Of a stretch of 64,000 nt of DNA, positions 46,375-58,700 are shown in pieces. The stretch's first letter is position 1. Each line of letters begins with the position of its first letter. The translations under genes were made by a program, and so were the position numbers. Origin of the DNA: Hyalella azteca (lineage: Eukaryota > Arthropoda > Malacostraca > Amphipoda > Hyalellidae); NCBI RefSeq assembly GCF_000764305.2, contig NW_025933077.1, forward strand, positions 34,137 through 98,136. The letters run 5' to 3'. The notes beneath the pieces are model-generated. The model did not search any database, had not been told where the DNA came from, and was given only the letters and a program-made list of their open reading frames with translations.

Positions 46375-46511
46375 TTAACGGAAAGATAATTATGTGTACA
46401 TGATAAAGTCAATGATCTAAAAGGAGAGCATTAACATGCAGAGGAATTAACCTGTAGAGGCGCAGATGCGAGCTAACAGGGTTCACGTTCGTCTATTGTA
46501 AATCTCATAGA

Positions 46512-47073
46512 TGAATCCCCCACATGGAATTGTTTCTTGTTCATCCTTTTAGATTGGAGTTACCATCTCAACTTTAAGTTGGCTAGGGACGTTTTCTTCT
46601 AGCAACGATTATTATTATCGGAGCAAAGTTAGTCGAGCCTTCAGTTCTCCCACACCCTTCTCAGCAACACCCCAGGTACTTCAACAGGTCCCGAAGCCGG
46701 AAAAGTCGACCGTTTTTGGGTACTTCTCTAAAGGTTAGGATTTTCAAACTTAATACCCTCGCCCTAGTAGTTCTTGAAGGACTTCAAATTTGTTCTCCCA
46801 TCTTGAGTAACAGGGTGTCTGAATAGATCTTCGAACTGCGCTCCTAGAACTAAGTTTCATGTCATGGTCATCTCCAGTGAAAAGAGTGTCGATTTTCATA
46901 AGCTCCACTGCATTCCTATTTTGATTTTGAGTGGGCACAAATTTTCAGAATTTTCATAAAAATCAAGGTTAAAACATTTGTTTTTATTCCTCAAGGTCTT
47001 TTAAAATCAACTTTCATAAGCTTCGAATAGTATACTGACTTAGCTCACCTAGGCCTACCGAGATAACCTAGCC
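46512..47073 (+). promoter_or_regulatory. promoter-proximal block (copy 5)
   Basis: Counterpart of 24327-24885 and 34027-34617. The minus-strand frame at 46750-46938 is open only in this copy and is not supported as a gene. Confidence 0.5.
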
Positions 47074-48214
47074 CAGCAATTAGGCAGGATGCTGCCTGGC
47101 CTACTATTCCTCGGGCTCGCATGCCTCGGCCTACCTGCATGTGAGGCACAACGACCCGTCGTCTTCGGAGGGACAGCGCCTCCAGGCGAGTGTGGAATGA
47201 TTTTGGGTTTGGAATATTTGTTATGAATGCGTGAAAAATATGGGTTAAAAATATAATGACGGTTTATTTTGGGGGTTGAAAAGTTGGCTGATGGAAGTTT
47301 ACCTCCAATATGACAACACCTCCAAACCCAGGGTGCCGCTGCGTGCCGCTTACGGACTGCCCTGAGCTACGGCCGCCTGCCGGCCAACGCCTGTCGTACG
47401 ATCAAGCAGCGGCCCTTCAGCGCCTGAAATGCGGCTTTCTTAACCGCACCATCAAGGTGAGCGGTGTAGCTTTGATGGTGGGTTGTGATGAGCGTCGAGG
47501 TGGATTCATGTTACAAGTGAATTAGGTTGTTGTTATTATAAAGGTGTAACTTCATAGCTCGTAAATATCACTGGCCGAATCTTTCCACGAAGTTGAAAAA
47601 TAAAAACATGGTGTCAAGGGGTGAAGACGGACGCTTTAGATGAGCTCTAAACTCCCTAGCGTTGCTAAAGGTTGAAATGAACACCTAAGTTGAGGTCTGG
47701 TGTAAACTGGTAATTCTTTGGAAGTTAACATGAGCCTTCTTACAGCATATGTTTCTTGATATTTATCCTTTTTTGGCTCTCTGAATTTGACTCAATACTC
47801 CCTCTCTGGCTCCCCTACCCTGAATGAAGAGAATGCGATCTTTCACTCTGTCCCAGAGGAGACGTTCCATGTAACAGCCTTCCCCACAGGTGTGTTGCGG
47901 TGGAGGGCAGCCATCACCCCTGGAAGACGACCCTACTCCTCCTCCTGAGAATGTTGGGACAGAAGGCGCGCCCCCCACCGACCTGCCCCTGACCTGTGGC
48001 GACACCAATAGCATTGACAGGATATTCGGGGGGAGGAATGCTCCCCTGGGGGGCAACCCCTGGATGGTCGCTCTGGGGTATTCGGGTGGGTAACTATATT
48101 GTGCGTGGAAAGATTTGCTAGCTGCGATTCAAGCATAATTGAATAATTACTTATGAAATGAAGTTGCATAAACATAAGAGGTAACGGGCTAATGACGTTT
48201 ATATCGTGAATGTC

Positions 48215-48415
48215 GACAGTTCCCCCATAGAATTAGTTCCCACACGGCATTAGTTCTCACATAGCATTTGTTCATCCACTGCAGTAGTTCCCCTATAGCA
48301 TTAGTAGCATTAGTCTCCACACAGCATCAGTTCCCCCACTAGCCCCCATTGCTTTATTCCATCCCCTGCCCTGGTCCCCCTGCATTAGCCCCTCCCCCTT
48401 ACTAGTCCCCTCTCC
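48215..48415 (+). repeat. degenerate minisatellite before exon 4 (copy 5)
   Basis: About 200 bases of GCATTAGTTCCC/ACTAGTCCCC-like units ending near the exon 4 acceptor. Confidence 0.8.
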
Positions 48416-48830
48416 GCAGTGCCGGGTCAGGGTGGTCAGCTCGAGCTGAGTTACGAGTGCGGGGCGACGCTGGTGACGCGCCAGCACGTCGTCACCGCCG
48501 CCCACTGCGTCCGTCCTGACGACCTCGGCTTCCGATCCCTGTCAGTTTTTCACAGTTGAATATCGTCATGAAGGCTCAAATATTGCTGATCACTGGTTAC
48601 AACATTCACTTTCAACAAATTTTTCTCTAAAATACTTGAGCGTCTCTCAAACAATGTATTATTTTCTCGTTATTTCAACGTAAGACTTTTCACCAGCTCG
48701 TTTTTCAGCTCGCTGAGAGGCTCCGTCCTTGCATCGACATTTAATAACAGTTTATTTTGCCTTTTCTTTGACGTGATGGGTTCATTTCCCGCTTATTTTA
48801 TCTTGTTTCTCTATCTGACGATTACTGTCA

Positions 48831-48906
48831 CTGTGAATGTTCTGCGATGTTAAGAATCGGCGACAGGCCTACGGCCTAATAAACGCTGAAACCGCTATTA
48901 TTATAT
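48831..48906 (+). mobile_element. 5'-truncated SINE tail at a deletion junction
   Basis: CTGTGAATGTTCTGCGATGT through GGCGACAGGCCTACGGCCTA to AACGCTGAAACCGCTATTA, near-identical to the end of the element at 910-1152. It sits exactly where exon 5 of copy 5 should be. Confidence 0.9.
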
Positions 48907-50189
48907 GTAATAAAATCTTTGTGGTGAAAGCATCGCATGGGATCTAACATTCCCAGGCAGTTGATTGACGGAAAGAAACTGTTTGAATCTATATAGTCCC
49001 CAATGTTCTCCTTGGGTGTAATTTCACTATCTTTATACCTTTTTACTCCGCAGCTTACGTACAACCCATTTGCATCCCGAACAATTTTGACCCGAATATC
49101 CCGGCATCGTCGGAGTTGAACCCACTAGCTCTGGCGGTTGGCTGGGGGGCGACTGAGAAACTTAGCTCCTCCCCAGTGTTGCAGGAGATCAGGCTCCCCT
49201 TGGTGGATATACAGCTCTGCAACGCCTCCTACCTTGGCATCTTGAACGAGAACCAGGTCAGGGTGGTGCAAGCTATGGTTCTTAACTTAATCCATATGGT
49301 AACTTGATCCATGTCACCTCCAATTCCGGTATACTAACTGCAAACCAGCCCCGATTCTCAATCACATGAGAGGTTGATGCGAAGTATGGCTTGAATTCCA
49401 TCTGGCAACTTTTCCTTCTCTGATGTCACCGCACTCACTCTCTACTCTTGCATCTCAACTGTCTTATCCATGCCTCTTCTTACACCTTCTCGCGTACTTT
49501 CAGATATGCGCTGGGGGAGAAACGGGGGAGGACACGTGCTCGGGGGACAGCGGAGGTCCGTTAGTGGCCACGGGCAAGGCCGGGGGCAAGTATTTCCTCA
49601 TAGGACTCACGTCCTTCGGCCGCCTCCTGTGCGGCAGCAAAGGCAGCTTCGGCGTCTACACGGCCGTCCACAAGTACCGGGACTGGATCGTACAGACCCT
49701 TGCGGTGTAGGATCTGTGGGTCAGACCCTGGATGTTCAGGATATTAGGTTTAACCTAGGGTTATTGTCAGACCTTGGATGGTTAGGTTATTAGGTGTGAC
49801 CTAGGGTTATTGCCAGACCTTGGACAGCTACATCACCAGGTTGAACCTCGAATCTTTTGCGTTGGACGATGAAGGTAGGAACTGTAGTTACTCGAGATTT
49901 TATTCACCCAAATGGAGGACAATTTCCCATTAGCCAGACCAATGGCTTTTAAAGCTACGGTGTTGCTGGTACAGTATTAATGTATCAGTATTAGTGTATC
50001 AGTATGAGTTTTATGTTATTATTAATCGTTGGGGATACCTCGTTACGTCTTGGTTTGGCAGAGACGAGGGCGACATATAAAAAAGCGTTTCACCAGAGGT
50101 TGAAGGTCCAAAAGTGGAAACTAGCGTACTTTTATGGTTCATACATATGGTTTACGAAAGATATTATATTAGTTTCAGCGTTGATTAGA

Positions 50190-50396
50190 CCGTAAGACCT
50201 GTTGCGAATCTTTTTATCACAAAACATATACAGTTCGCAGCGGTCTCGAACACGCGAAGCACTTCTTTAATTTAGCTGTGCTTAACCACCCGGCCTCCCC
50301 ACCGTTTCTGACCAGAACTGACGCACCAAACTGGGATTAAACCCAGAGCTCACTGCTCCAATTTAGCACCCTGAACTGCAACAACCGGGCCACTCA
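50190..50396 (-). mobile_element. SINE, minus strand
   Basis: Head present (GGGATTAAACCCAGAGCTCA; CAACAACCGGGCCACTCAG). Downstream of copy 5, same position as after copies 2 and 4. Confidence 0.8.
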
Positions 50397-50930
50397 GCAT
50401 ATACCTGGATTTCAACTCATTACTGGATATCGTGTGAATATGTTTCCGATTGCTGTTATCTGGGGTCAAATTACAGGAAACTTGAAGATTCCAGAAGAGA
50501 TAGTGGACGTAAGGGAAAACACAAGTGTAGGCAATGATAGCATTTAATTTATTCTTAACTTTGGATCGTAGGTATTAGCGTCAAATAAAATTATAAATCT
50601 ACAAATACATCGAATGATGACACAGCAAAAAATGTATTATTTATGTACTATGCGACTGATATATAAGCAAGTATTGCGTTCCCAAGTATCATTACAGTAA
50701 AAAGTACATGCAGCCTGGATGTTTTAATGCCCCTCTGATGCACACTTGACCTCAATGAAATAAATGAATATTTCGGTCAAATCTTCAACCATCATTTAAA
50801 TCATGCTATCGGATTAAGGAGAGCGAATAATTAGAGGAAGATCTGGAACACAACTTAATAGTTTCAGAATTATAGTGGAGTTAGCGAGATCGGAAAGAAA
50901 ATCTTGACAACATCTTGACAACCAATTATG
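50397..50930. repeat. block R after copy 5
   Basis: Matches 22256-22760 (TTACTGGATATCGTGTGAAT, ATTACAGTAAAAAGTACATG). It marks the right edge of the protease array; no further copy follows. Confidence 0.8.
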
Positions 50931-51447
50931 TCTCTGTCTAACTACTTTCATATCTAAGAAAATAGTTTAGAGAGAATTCATGCCAGCGAATCACCGGTTC
51001 AGTTGGCAACATTCATTTCCGGTATGTCTCTCACAGCTCACTTCAGCCCTCTCAGAGCCCACTTCTATTCCAGCAGCTGCTCTAGCAGGATCGCGGTAAG
51101 CTCGCTAACTTAGAAACACTGCCTTTAGGATAGCCCTAGTCTTCAGTTTGCTCAGTGAGATGTAGCCGTAATGGATGGAATCTGGAGACAGTGCAAGGTT
51201 CTGCGTTAGAAGCTTTTGCCATGCCTTAATCTCACGTGATAATTTGCTTACTTACCAAATTGAATCGTGTGTTCAAAATTGACGCAGCTCTGTTTCGCTG
51301 CAACATCACGTCAGCAACTACCAAGAACATATTGTTGCCCTAAAACAACATCACAACAACGTGCAACTCCAAGTGGTTCTCACCACGCCACGTGGTTCTC
51401 AACATGCACGCCTCTCGCATCTCACCACGCCACGAGCATCTCGTCAT
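50931..51447. other. intergenic, no gene called
   Basis: Leaves the array's shared sequence. A 77-codon frame at 51267-51500 is His/Ser/Thr-rich because of CACCACG repeats and is not convincing. Confidence 0.45.
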
Positions 51448-51481
51448 CACCACGTGCTCCTGACACCTCGTCATCACCACG
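51448..51481 (+). repeat. 34-bp direct repeat, left copy
   Basis: Starts CACCACGTGCTCCTGACACC; identical to 55228-55261. The truncated piggyBac gene begins directly after it. Confidence 0.9.
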
Positions 51482-52493
51482 ATTTCAAAGTCTCCAATAA
51501 TGGTATTGACGAGAAAAAATTGTCAAAGAATACTTTATGATTCTTGCCATGCAGTTTCTCAGTCAACTTTAGGACAACATCAGCCCCAAGTCCCTGTGAA
51601 GCTCCTCTGCAGGGAATTTGTGAAGTACTTTTACCAGTGTATATATCAAAGTCATACACATAGCCTTCATCGTCAGCTAAGCACCAGACTTTGTAGCCTC
51701 TTTTGATTGGCTTTAGCGGATTGTACTGTTTCAGGCTGCTTCTTCCCTTGAACTTTATCATTGATTCGTCCACCGATAGATATTCTCGTGGGTCTCTCAT
51801 GACTTCAAACTTCTGCTTCAAGACGTTCAATAATGGCCTTACTTTGTAAAGTTTGTCTGCCTTGCTTCAGTCTATTTTGCTGTTGTCATTGAGATGAAGG
51901 TGGCGCAGTATTTTGTAGAACCTGTCTCTTGACATGGCTTCTTTTATGCACTGTACTCCAATGTCATCTCCAGTCATCCAGTATGAATTAATTGATGGAC
52001 ATCTGTTGTATCCCATTACTATATTGATGCCAAGGAAGGTTTTTATTTCATTAACAGATATATCTGCAGCCTTGCCTGCCTGAGTGCATTTCAGATTGGG
52101 TTCATAATGAATTGTATTGACCAAATCATCATCGAAAAATAATAAAAAAGAATCAAAAGGTGATGAAATGACCGGGTCATTTTTCTTGTTGCTAATGAAT
52201 TCAATGTTGAAAGCTTTCTCGTCTTTTTTTCTCCATTTTCGTTTGACATTTATGCCCAGATTGGGTTGATCTTCCGTAGTCGAGATGCAGCTTTCAGTGG
52301 CATTTTCTTCAGATGTGATCTGTATTACAAATTGTTCTTCTTCGTCGGAGAAGGCTGCTAGATCGTGAGAAAACACTGTAATATTCTCTGTTGGTTCATG
52401 GCTACTCTCAATATCAGTATTAGAGCTGAAATCACTTTCGATTTCCTCCAAGAGTGACGCAATCTCTTCGTCTGTTAGGTACTTCCTCGCCAT
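51474..52493 (-). pseudogene. piggyBac transposase, nonsense and C-terminal truncation
   Basis: Starts MARKYLTDEEIASLLEEIES with an acidic N-terminus, then the DDE_Tnp_1_7-type region (EIKTFLGINIVMGYNRCPSI; SRDRFYKILRHLHLND). A TGA at 51867-51869 interrupts it after about 208 codons. The same frame then continues (YLSVDESMIKFKGRSS, with the first catalytic Asp; KVFFDNFFSS, with the second) and ends at 51474, where non-element sequence begins. The third catalytic Asp and the Cys-rich C-terminus are absent. Not functional; a domesticated role is unlikely given the stop. Confidence 0.88.
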
Positions 52494-53289
52494 AGTTACC
52501 TGAAAACGAAAATATTTATCATTACAACGTATAAACTGATCGCTCTGAAACCATGAAATTTTATAAAACTAAACCAAATTAAAATCATCAGTATAAGATT
52601 TATAACTGAAGCACATATACTGAGTGTTATCATGCAATATAATTCAACAAAATTAGATTTTTCTGTATGCGTTTGCCACTGAAATACGTGAACTGACATA
52701 TCTCGGTCAATAAATATTATAAAATGCAACGAAATGAAAAAATTCGGGCTATATATGACTTTAATGACTAAAACTCATATAATGAGTGTTCTCAATCGAT
52801 AAAGTAAGCTAAAATACAACAAAATTAGATCATTCTGAATGAGTTCATAGCATCACATAACGTTGCAACCTCATGCCACCTGGACATCTCAGTCCTGCCT
52901 CCACCACAGGGATGAATTAGTCCCACTCACATATATCTAATTAAAATCATTGTAGGTGCATTACACTTGATAAAATACACATCTACCCACTTACCAATAC
53001 TTTAGCAATAAACCTACCAAAAATAGTAGCAGTTCATCACGCAGTTCTTCGTATTGGCAGAGAAATCCAATGAGCAAAAAACAAACGTAGCATATCCCAC
53101 AGTCACTCGATGCTCAATGCTGTTTGTTGCGGTGCGAACCACGAAAGATGCCAGATATCGCTATATTTTGGTGAAAAATGTTTCTTATATGTCCCTGTAG
53201 TTAGCTGCGCCTCAAATATTGCGCTGTATGCAAGTTATGTGGTAAAATATTGAGCGGGACACCACAGTCCCGTCAGTCACGAAAGGGTA
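51482..53289 (-). mobile_element. piggyBac-like element, 3' end lost
   Basis: Its 5' terminus on the minus strand is preserved: TTAA (53290-53293) followed by TACCCTTTCGTGACTGACGG, then GGGACTGTGGTGTCCC, which is a palindrome. That agrees with piggyBac ends and TTAA targeting. The transposase gene runs leftward and is cut off at the 34-bp direct repeat, so the 3' terminal repeat is gone. Confidence 0.85.
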
Positions 53290-53540
53290 TTAATAAACTT
53301 GGAACTTGGATCCAGCCTAATGACATTCACCCATTTGAAGTTACCGTCAATGAATTAATAAACTCGTCCGTTTGAACTTGAACCAATAGAAACACTACAA
53401 TGGTCAAAGGTGGCCAGTATGATTTGTGGAATACTTAGATGAAGAGCTCAGTGTTACTGTGTTACGACTGTTACAGTGAGATAAACTTGAGTCATCTTCT
53501 AAATTTCCAGTTCGAGAAAAAAGGAACTTACTTTTGAGCA

Positions 53541-54422
53541 ATGGATGAGTCAATGTTCATTCGTGACGGAAAGGAATTAGGTCTCAGTGACAGTGCATTG
53601 TTGAAGTATGTGACAGAGAGATTGAGGAGGGAAGAGGAGCGTTTGGAAAAGGAAGAGCGGTGAAGGAAAGAAGAGGCTTATCGATAAGAAAGACTGCTTG
53701 CACGAGAAGAGAAGAAAAGAGAACACGAGCTGCGTATGGCGGAACTCGAAATGGAGACGACGCGAATTGAAGCAAGCGTGCCAAACCAGATTTCAGGACA
53801 TTCGAGAACCAACATTAAATTGAATCCTTTCAAGGAAGGAGAAGATGTAGCGGTGTTTTTGAGAACTTTTGAGAGAGTCAAGGAGGCCAATGGCTGGTCG
53901 GAAAGTGTTGCTATTCCTGCATTGATGAACGGTTTTGCCAATACTAAGGTTGGGGTGTTTTTGGATACATTGCCACCAGGGTTACCCTATGTTGAGGTAA
54001 GAGACCTAATTGTGCAGAGTTTTGGCTTCACCATATACGATTACCAGCGGCGATTTCATGGTGCTCGTCAAGCAGAGGAATCATTTTCTCAGTTCATTTT
54101 GTATCTCAAAGAAAATCTTTTAACGATGCAGGCTCTTGCCAATGTTGACAGTAATTTTGAAAAGTTACAAGAATTAGTGATTAAAGATCAATTGTTACAT
54201 TGTGTAGATAAAGGTCTCGCAGAATTTTTGAAGGAAAGAAATATCTTTCAGATTGCTTTGGATGAAGTCATTAAAATTGCTGACAATTATCAGGCTATTC
54301 ACGGCAAGCAATCGAGCAAGTTGAAGATGAGTTTTTCAAATGTAACTTTAACTGACCATTCTTCTGGTGAGCGTTATTCAGCTAAATCTTGTTCAGGGCA
54401 GAGATTAACGAAACTTCGCTAA
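53541..54422 (+). pseudogene. gypsy-type gag remnant
   Basis: Starts MDESMFIRDGKELGLSDSAL, then a charged coiled region (REEERLEKEE) with two stops, TGA near 53661 and TAA near 53685. From 53736 it is open for 228 codons: a SCAN/capsid-like helical region (VAVFLRTFERVKEANGW, DYQRRFHGARQAEESFSQF, VIKDQLLHCV) typical of arthropod Ty3/gypsy Gag proteins. It ends abruptly at a MITE-like repeat before any zinc knuckle, and no protease, reverse transcriptase or integrase follows. A dead fragment. Confidence 0.75.
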
Positions 54423-55227
54423 GTATACGTAACTTTTCGTACTTACGTTCAAAAAGTTACGTATTGCCTAAGTCAGTCAAAATTTGGCATTAACAAAACT
54501 GTCTTACGCAAGACTCATCTGAAAAGGTATTAGCGAAACCATCCAACTAACTGACCAATCAGAGGCTTCGAATTTGCCATTCCTAGCTCCTGTCAACTTA
54601 GTACGCTGTGCGCGTGGATGAAAGGAGGTTGTATGTGTCAGCGTCATCTGCGTTGACTGACTAGGGAGCATATGGAGAAATGAGCGAGACGTTTTCTAAA
54701 TAGCAATGACAACGCCTTGATTGTAATTTTTTGCAATCAAGGCAAAAATTACATTTTTCCCATTCAAAATTTGAGGACTTTTTAGAGAGCTACCTAGAAT
54801 TTAGAACATTTTGTAAGTTGGAGTTCTTGTGAGTTGGAGTTAAACTATGATAACTATCAGCGGAGAAAGAAAGGAATTTGTGTACGTAGCTAGAAAAATG
54901 GTTGACTTGTCAAACTCCACTTAGTTTTGAATCAAAGAGTCATGAAGATATTATTTTAGAGAATGATCATAAAACTCAGCTACGAATATCAAGATTTGCT
55001 TGCAAATTATAGCACAAAAGGAAAAGAAATTAGCTGGCATAACTTAATTGAATTTTTTTTTCAAAAAGCACCGTTTAGCACGATCACATATTATGCCTAT
55101 GTTGAATTATTGACAAAATTCTATCACAATTCACCGTGTTGCAAGTAAATCAATAGTTTTATATTGCTTCGGCACACTCAAAACGTCTACGTAACTCCAC
55201 TTACGACACCTCCGAGCAGGCGTAGAG
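54423..55227. other. MITE-like remnant, then AT-rich intergenic
   Basis: 54405-54475 has ACTTCGCTAAGTATACGTAA and a palindromic GTAACTTTTCGTACTTACGT-type core related to the MITEs at 10429 and 30661. 54550-54600 matches the reverse complement of 1160-1210. The rest is AT-rich without gene signals. Confidence 0.5.
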
Positions 55228-55261
55228 CACCACGTGCTCCTGACACCTCGTCATCACCACG
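55228..55261 (+). repeat. 34-bp direct repeat, right copy
   Basis: Identical to 51448-51481; together they bracket 3.75 kb holding the piggyBac and gag remnants. Confidence 0.9.
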
Positions 55262-57960
55262 TGCCCTTGTCTCCAAGCTCTTCCCGGGGCCACCATCATC
55301 GAGCAGGTCACGTGAGCTAACAATAAGTACTGGCAATCTTAAATTTGTTGTCATTAACCGACCAGTTACATTAAGCGGTCCTAGTTAAATCAGTCTGTTT
55401 CTATTGGTATAACTCTTGTTACCTGACTTTAAATACCCCTGAGACTGAGTCAAATTCCAAATAATAATTAAATGTAGACGGATGAAAGTCCCCACATCTC
55501 GACCATCATAGAGGCTTCAACCACCAGGAGGTCTCGACTACCTACCAGGTCTCGACCATGAAAGAGGTCTTTACCCCCACGTATATGTCGACAATCAATG
55601 AGATCTCGACCCCAGGCAGATCTCGACAACCTATGATGTCTCGGTGATTAGGGAGATTGCGACCAGCAAGCAATCTCAACTATTCGCAAGTAAAGGCCAC
55701 TATTCGTCAGCGTCAGCCCCAGCAGGCGAAGATTGTGAATAGTGCATGAGTATACATCTTTTAAGTAAATAGCATACCAAAACCAAATACGTCATTTGCG
55801 TAGTGAGATTACGCATTATTAACAACAACAGTCATACTCACATCTCGATGTACAGCAAAAGTTCGAAAGAATATTTAATGAAAGGGATACTTTCTTCCAA
55901 CAACAATTTCTTTCTCACATCTCCTTATTTATTGACATAATTTCAGATTTCTTAGTTCATTTCTTCCTGCCTTTTCGAGCCTGTTTCAAATAAAACTCAA
56001 CTCACAGCTTGAATTTTCTAAGAATGCTTTCCGTTCCGCCAAGCCGGCTCTTGTTGAGTTGCTGGTAATCCGCCTATCGAACGTAAACACAGGCATTTGT
56101 TTTGGTGTTCAGGTGCTGGGGATAGAACTTTTAAGATGTTTCGCTGCTTGTTAACTATCATTCGTGAATTTAAATCTACTGATATTACTGCAGAGTTTTG
56201 CAGGGCGGAAGGAATAAGCTACAGTGCGGCTTTGGCATGCAGGGAACAGCTCGAGGCCATGGAAGAGCTTAAACGTCTGTATCATTTCAGTCTACCTTTC
56301 TCAGTTCTCACCTCTACACTACTCCTCTAGTCCTCTACTTTTTTTCTCCCAGAATTCACTATGTTTCCACTGCTTATATTTCTTCTATAAAAATTTTATT
56401 CATATAATCTCTAATTTTTTCCATTTAATATAGATGGAGAACAATTTTTTGCATTCTTACACTCATAAATAAAAGTCCATAGTGGCAAACCAAGTACTTT
56501 TCTAGAATAAGTTCATTTTTAATTTCCTCATCTACTCAAAGCTTTAATTAATTTCTTGTGCATGATTATGCTGGTATCAAAAATACTTTCATGGTCTACC
56601 CAGTGTGGAATTATGTATAGGTAATATATTCTCATGTCAATATAAGAAAACGTATGGAAATACCAACCCTACCACCGCGTTACACCACCTTCCAGTCTTC
56701 CACTGCAATGAAAATTGACAAACTGAGCTCATTTAAAACAGCTGTGCTTCCGAAATCACGCGTGGTTTGAAATCCAATCCTGTGTTGCCAACGACTAATC
56801 AAGTTAACTAGTCGTTTATCTGTAGGCTAGCGGACACATTTTTGCAATGAATACGTTCTAAAATAAAAAAAAACACATCCAGCTTCGTAAAAAATTCTCA
56901 CGATTGGACAACACCCACAAAGTTTTCGATTTCACACAAAATTATGAGATAAACTTTGACTCTTTCACTGCGTACATTCACATGGTGTTTTCTGTTTACT
57001 TCTCACAAGACGGTGTCACACACTTATGTTTTGGTTGTGTCTAGTTTGATTTCACAATAAATAGACTTGATTCACAATCCATTCTGAGATTTAAATGATT
57101 GAAAGTTTTTTTTTAATTATAAAAACCTATTTATACGTTCCAGATTTGATTTTTTTGCCCTATTACGTTGAATTTATCTTGATAAATTGAATTTATCTTG
57201 ATAAATTCACTTCAAATTCTGAATGATTTCGTCTGCCATCCCGCATTTTCGAATGTTTTGTGTCTTTTAGAAAATTTTCGTTGTTTAACATGGGAAACTA
57301 TTTCATTATAGAAAACATAGAGCACATACGGTATAGTGCATTAATAATACAATTTAATTCAATAAAAATTAATTTTTAATTTAAAAAATATAATCAGATT
57401 TTCAATTCAACATTTTTCTAATAGAATTTAATTCTACAGCATGTACCATCTAGTGTATTAAATAATAAATTTTGATTTAGTAAAATTTAATTTTATTTAA
57501 TTTTTTAATTTAATTTAATTCTACAGCTTCAACCGGTAAAAATGAGCATCATAGGAATCAAAGTAAAACTGTCGTTCATACATCACAAATTGAAGGACAT
57601 TGGATGGATTTGATAGGTGTTTTATTAATCCTGTTTATATATAAGAACGGAAATGACGCTTCTAATGTTTCTACTATTTCAGAAACTTTTCTTGAATACA
57701 CTTCCAAAAACTAAAGTTCTGTAATCAATGGAGTCTTTGAAATGACAAAATCATTCAATTTAGAATTTTTAGCTATAAGAGTAAGATCGTCATTTGTCAA
57801 TATGAGGAGCATTCATTCGTCATTCCTGAGGAGGTGTAAGAAAAAATTCGTTGTTTTTTATGTAAAAGGATGTTTTTCAATTAAAAGAAATGCAATAATT
57901 GATTTTTGGAAATACGATGTTAAAATTAACGATCCGTATTAGAATTCAAAGTCCTTTTCA
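55262..57960. other. intergenic, mostly unrecognised
   Basis: 55495-55680 carries degenerate GAGGTCTCGACCATCA repeats as in the protease array flanks. 57340-57530 is a low-complexity AATTTAATTT tract. A 77-codon frame at 56097-56330 (ITAEFCRAEGISYSAALACR) is unassigned and could be an exon, but nothing supports that. Confidence 0.45.
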
Positions 57961-58075
57961 TTCGTTTGATCAGAAGTTTTTGTTCGTTTGATGAGAAGTT
58001 TTCGTTTGTTTGATCAGAAGTTTTCGTTCGTTTGATCAGAAACAGAAAAAGCTTTTGTTCATTTGATCAGAAACA
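57961..58075 (+). repeat. 22-bp tandem repeat
   Basis: Five units of about 22 bases on TTCGTTTGATCAGAAGTTTT, the last ones spaced irregularly. Confidence 0.85.
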
Positions 58076-58700
58076 ACATAATTATTCATTCTCTTGCAGT
58101 CTTGCATTAAGTATACAAACGATTAGTTAATTCGTAATTCGTATACAACCATATATGAATTAAGTATACGATTGATCATCCCGCTAGATCACCGGTAGCG
58201 GTAAAGAAGCAATTCAATTCAGTAGCACATTAGCTTAAGTGTTGTGAAGTTCAGCTCGTCTGAACTCTGAATTGCGTGTTTAGTGTGCATGATGAAAAAC
58301 TCTGCCTAATGATTACTTAATGAAGTTTAGTTCATTGTGGTCAACTTAAGAGACAAATTTTCAACTAACTAATACTTTTTATAGGTCTAATTTTAATTGT
58401 TGAGTGAAAGGTGCAGACTTGCAACTTCCAAGTGATTAGGTACTTTATAGAAACTGAGCAAGTTAGCGTATGTGTTTTAAGCCTTTAAGAAGTTCATTTT
58501 TTGCCTCAAATAACAATGTTGGATAGAAAAAGTGGTCTTGGTGGATCAAAATAATATATGAACCTTCGAAATTAGAATTCCATCCTCGGTCTACCTCTAG
58601 TCCTCTACCTACTCTAATACTCTACTTATAGTTATAGGACTCAAAAATAAATTTGAAGAAAAGTCTATGAAAGTTGCTGCTCTGTCATTATGAGTATCAG

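Larger units (their letters stand above)
47089..49710 (+). pseudogene. CLIP-domain serine protease, copy 5 (exon 5 deleted)
   Basis: Exons: 47089-47185 (signal peptide), 47332-47456 (CLIP), 47890-48085 (VCC, long Pro/Glu linker, DR|IFGG), 48420-48540 (TAAHC), 49054-49256 and 49504-49710 (SGDSGGP, TAG). Every present exon is open. Exon 5 is absent: from 48831 to about 48906 there is a SINE tail, and comparison with copy 4 shows that about 950 bases (36639 to about 37591 there), including the catalytic-Asp exon, are missing. Splicing exon 4 (ending phase 2) to exon 6 (starting phase 1) shifts the frame, so no catalytic domain can be made. Other changes: Arg to Ala after GWG, and MQRCN changed to IQLCN. 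Before the deletion the product would have been about 383 aa. I read it as a recent pseudogene. Confidence 0.88.

Noticed and set aside
56097..56330. Possible exon (ITAEFCRAEGISYSAALACR)
   Set aside because: No splice context, no family match that I recognise, and no second exon in frame nearby.
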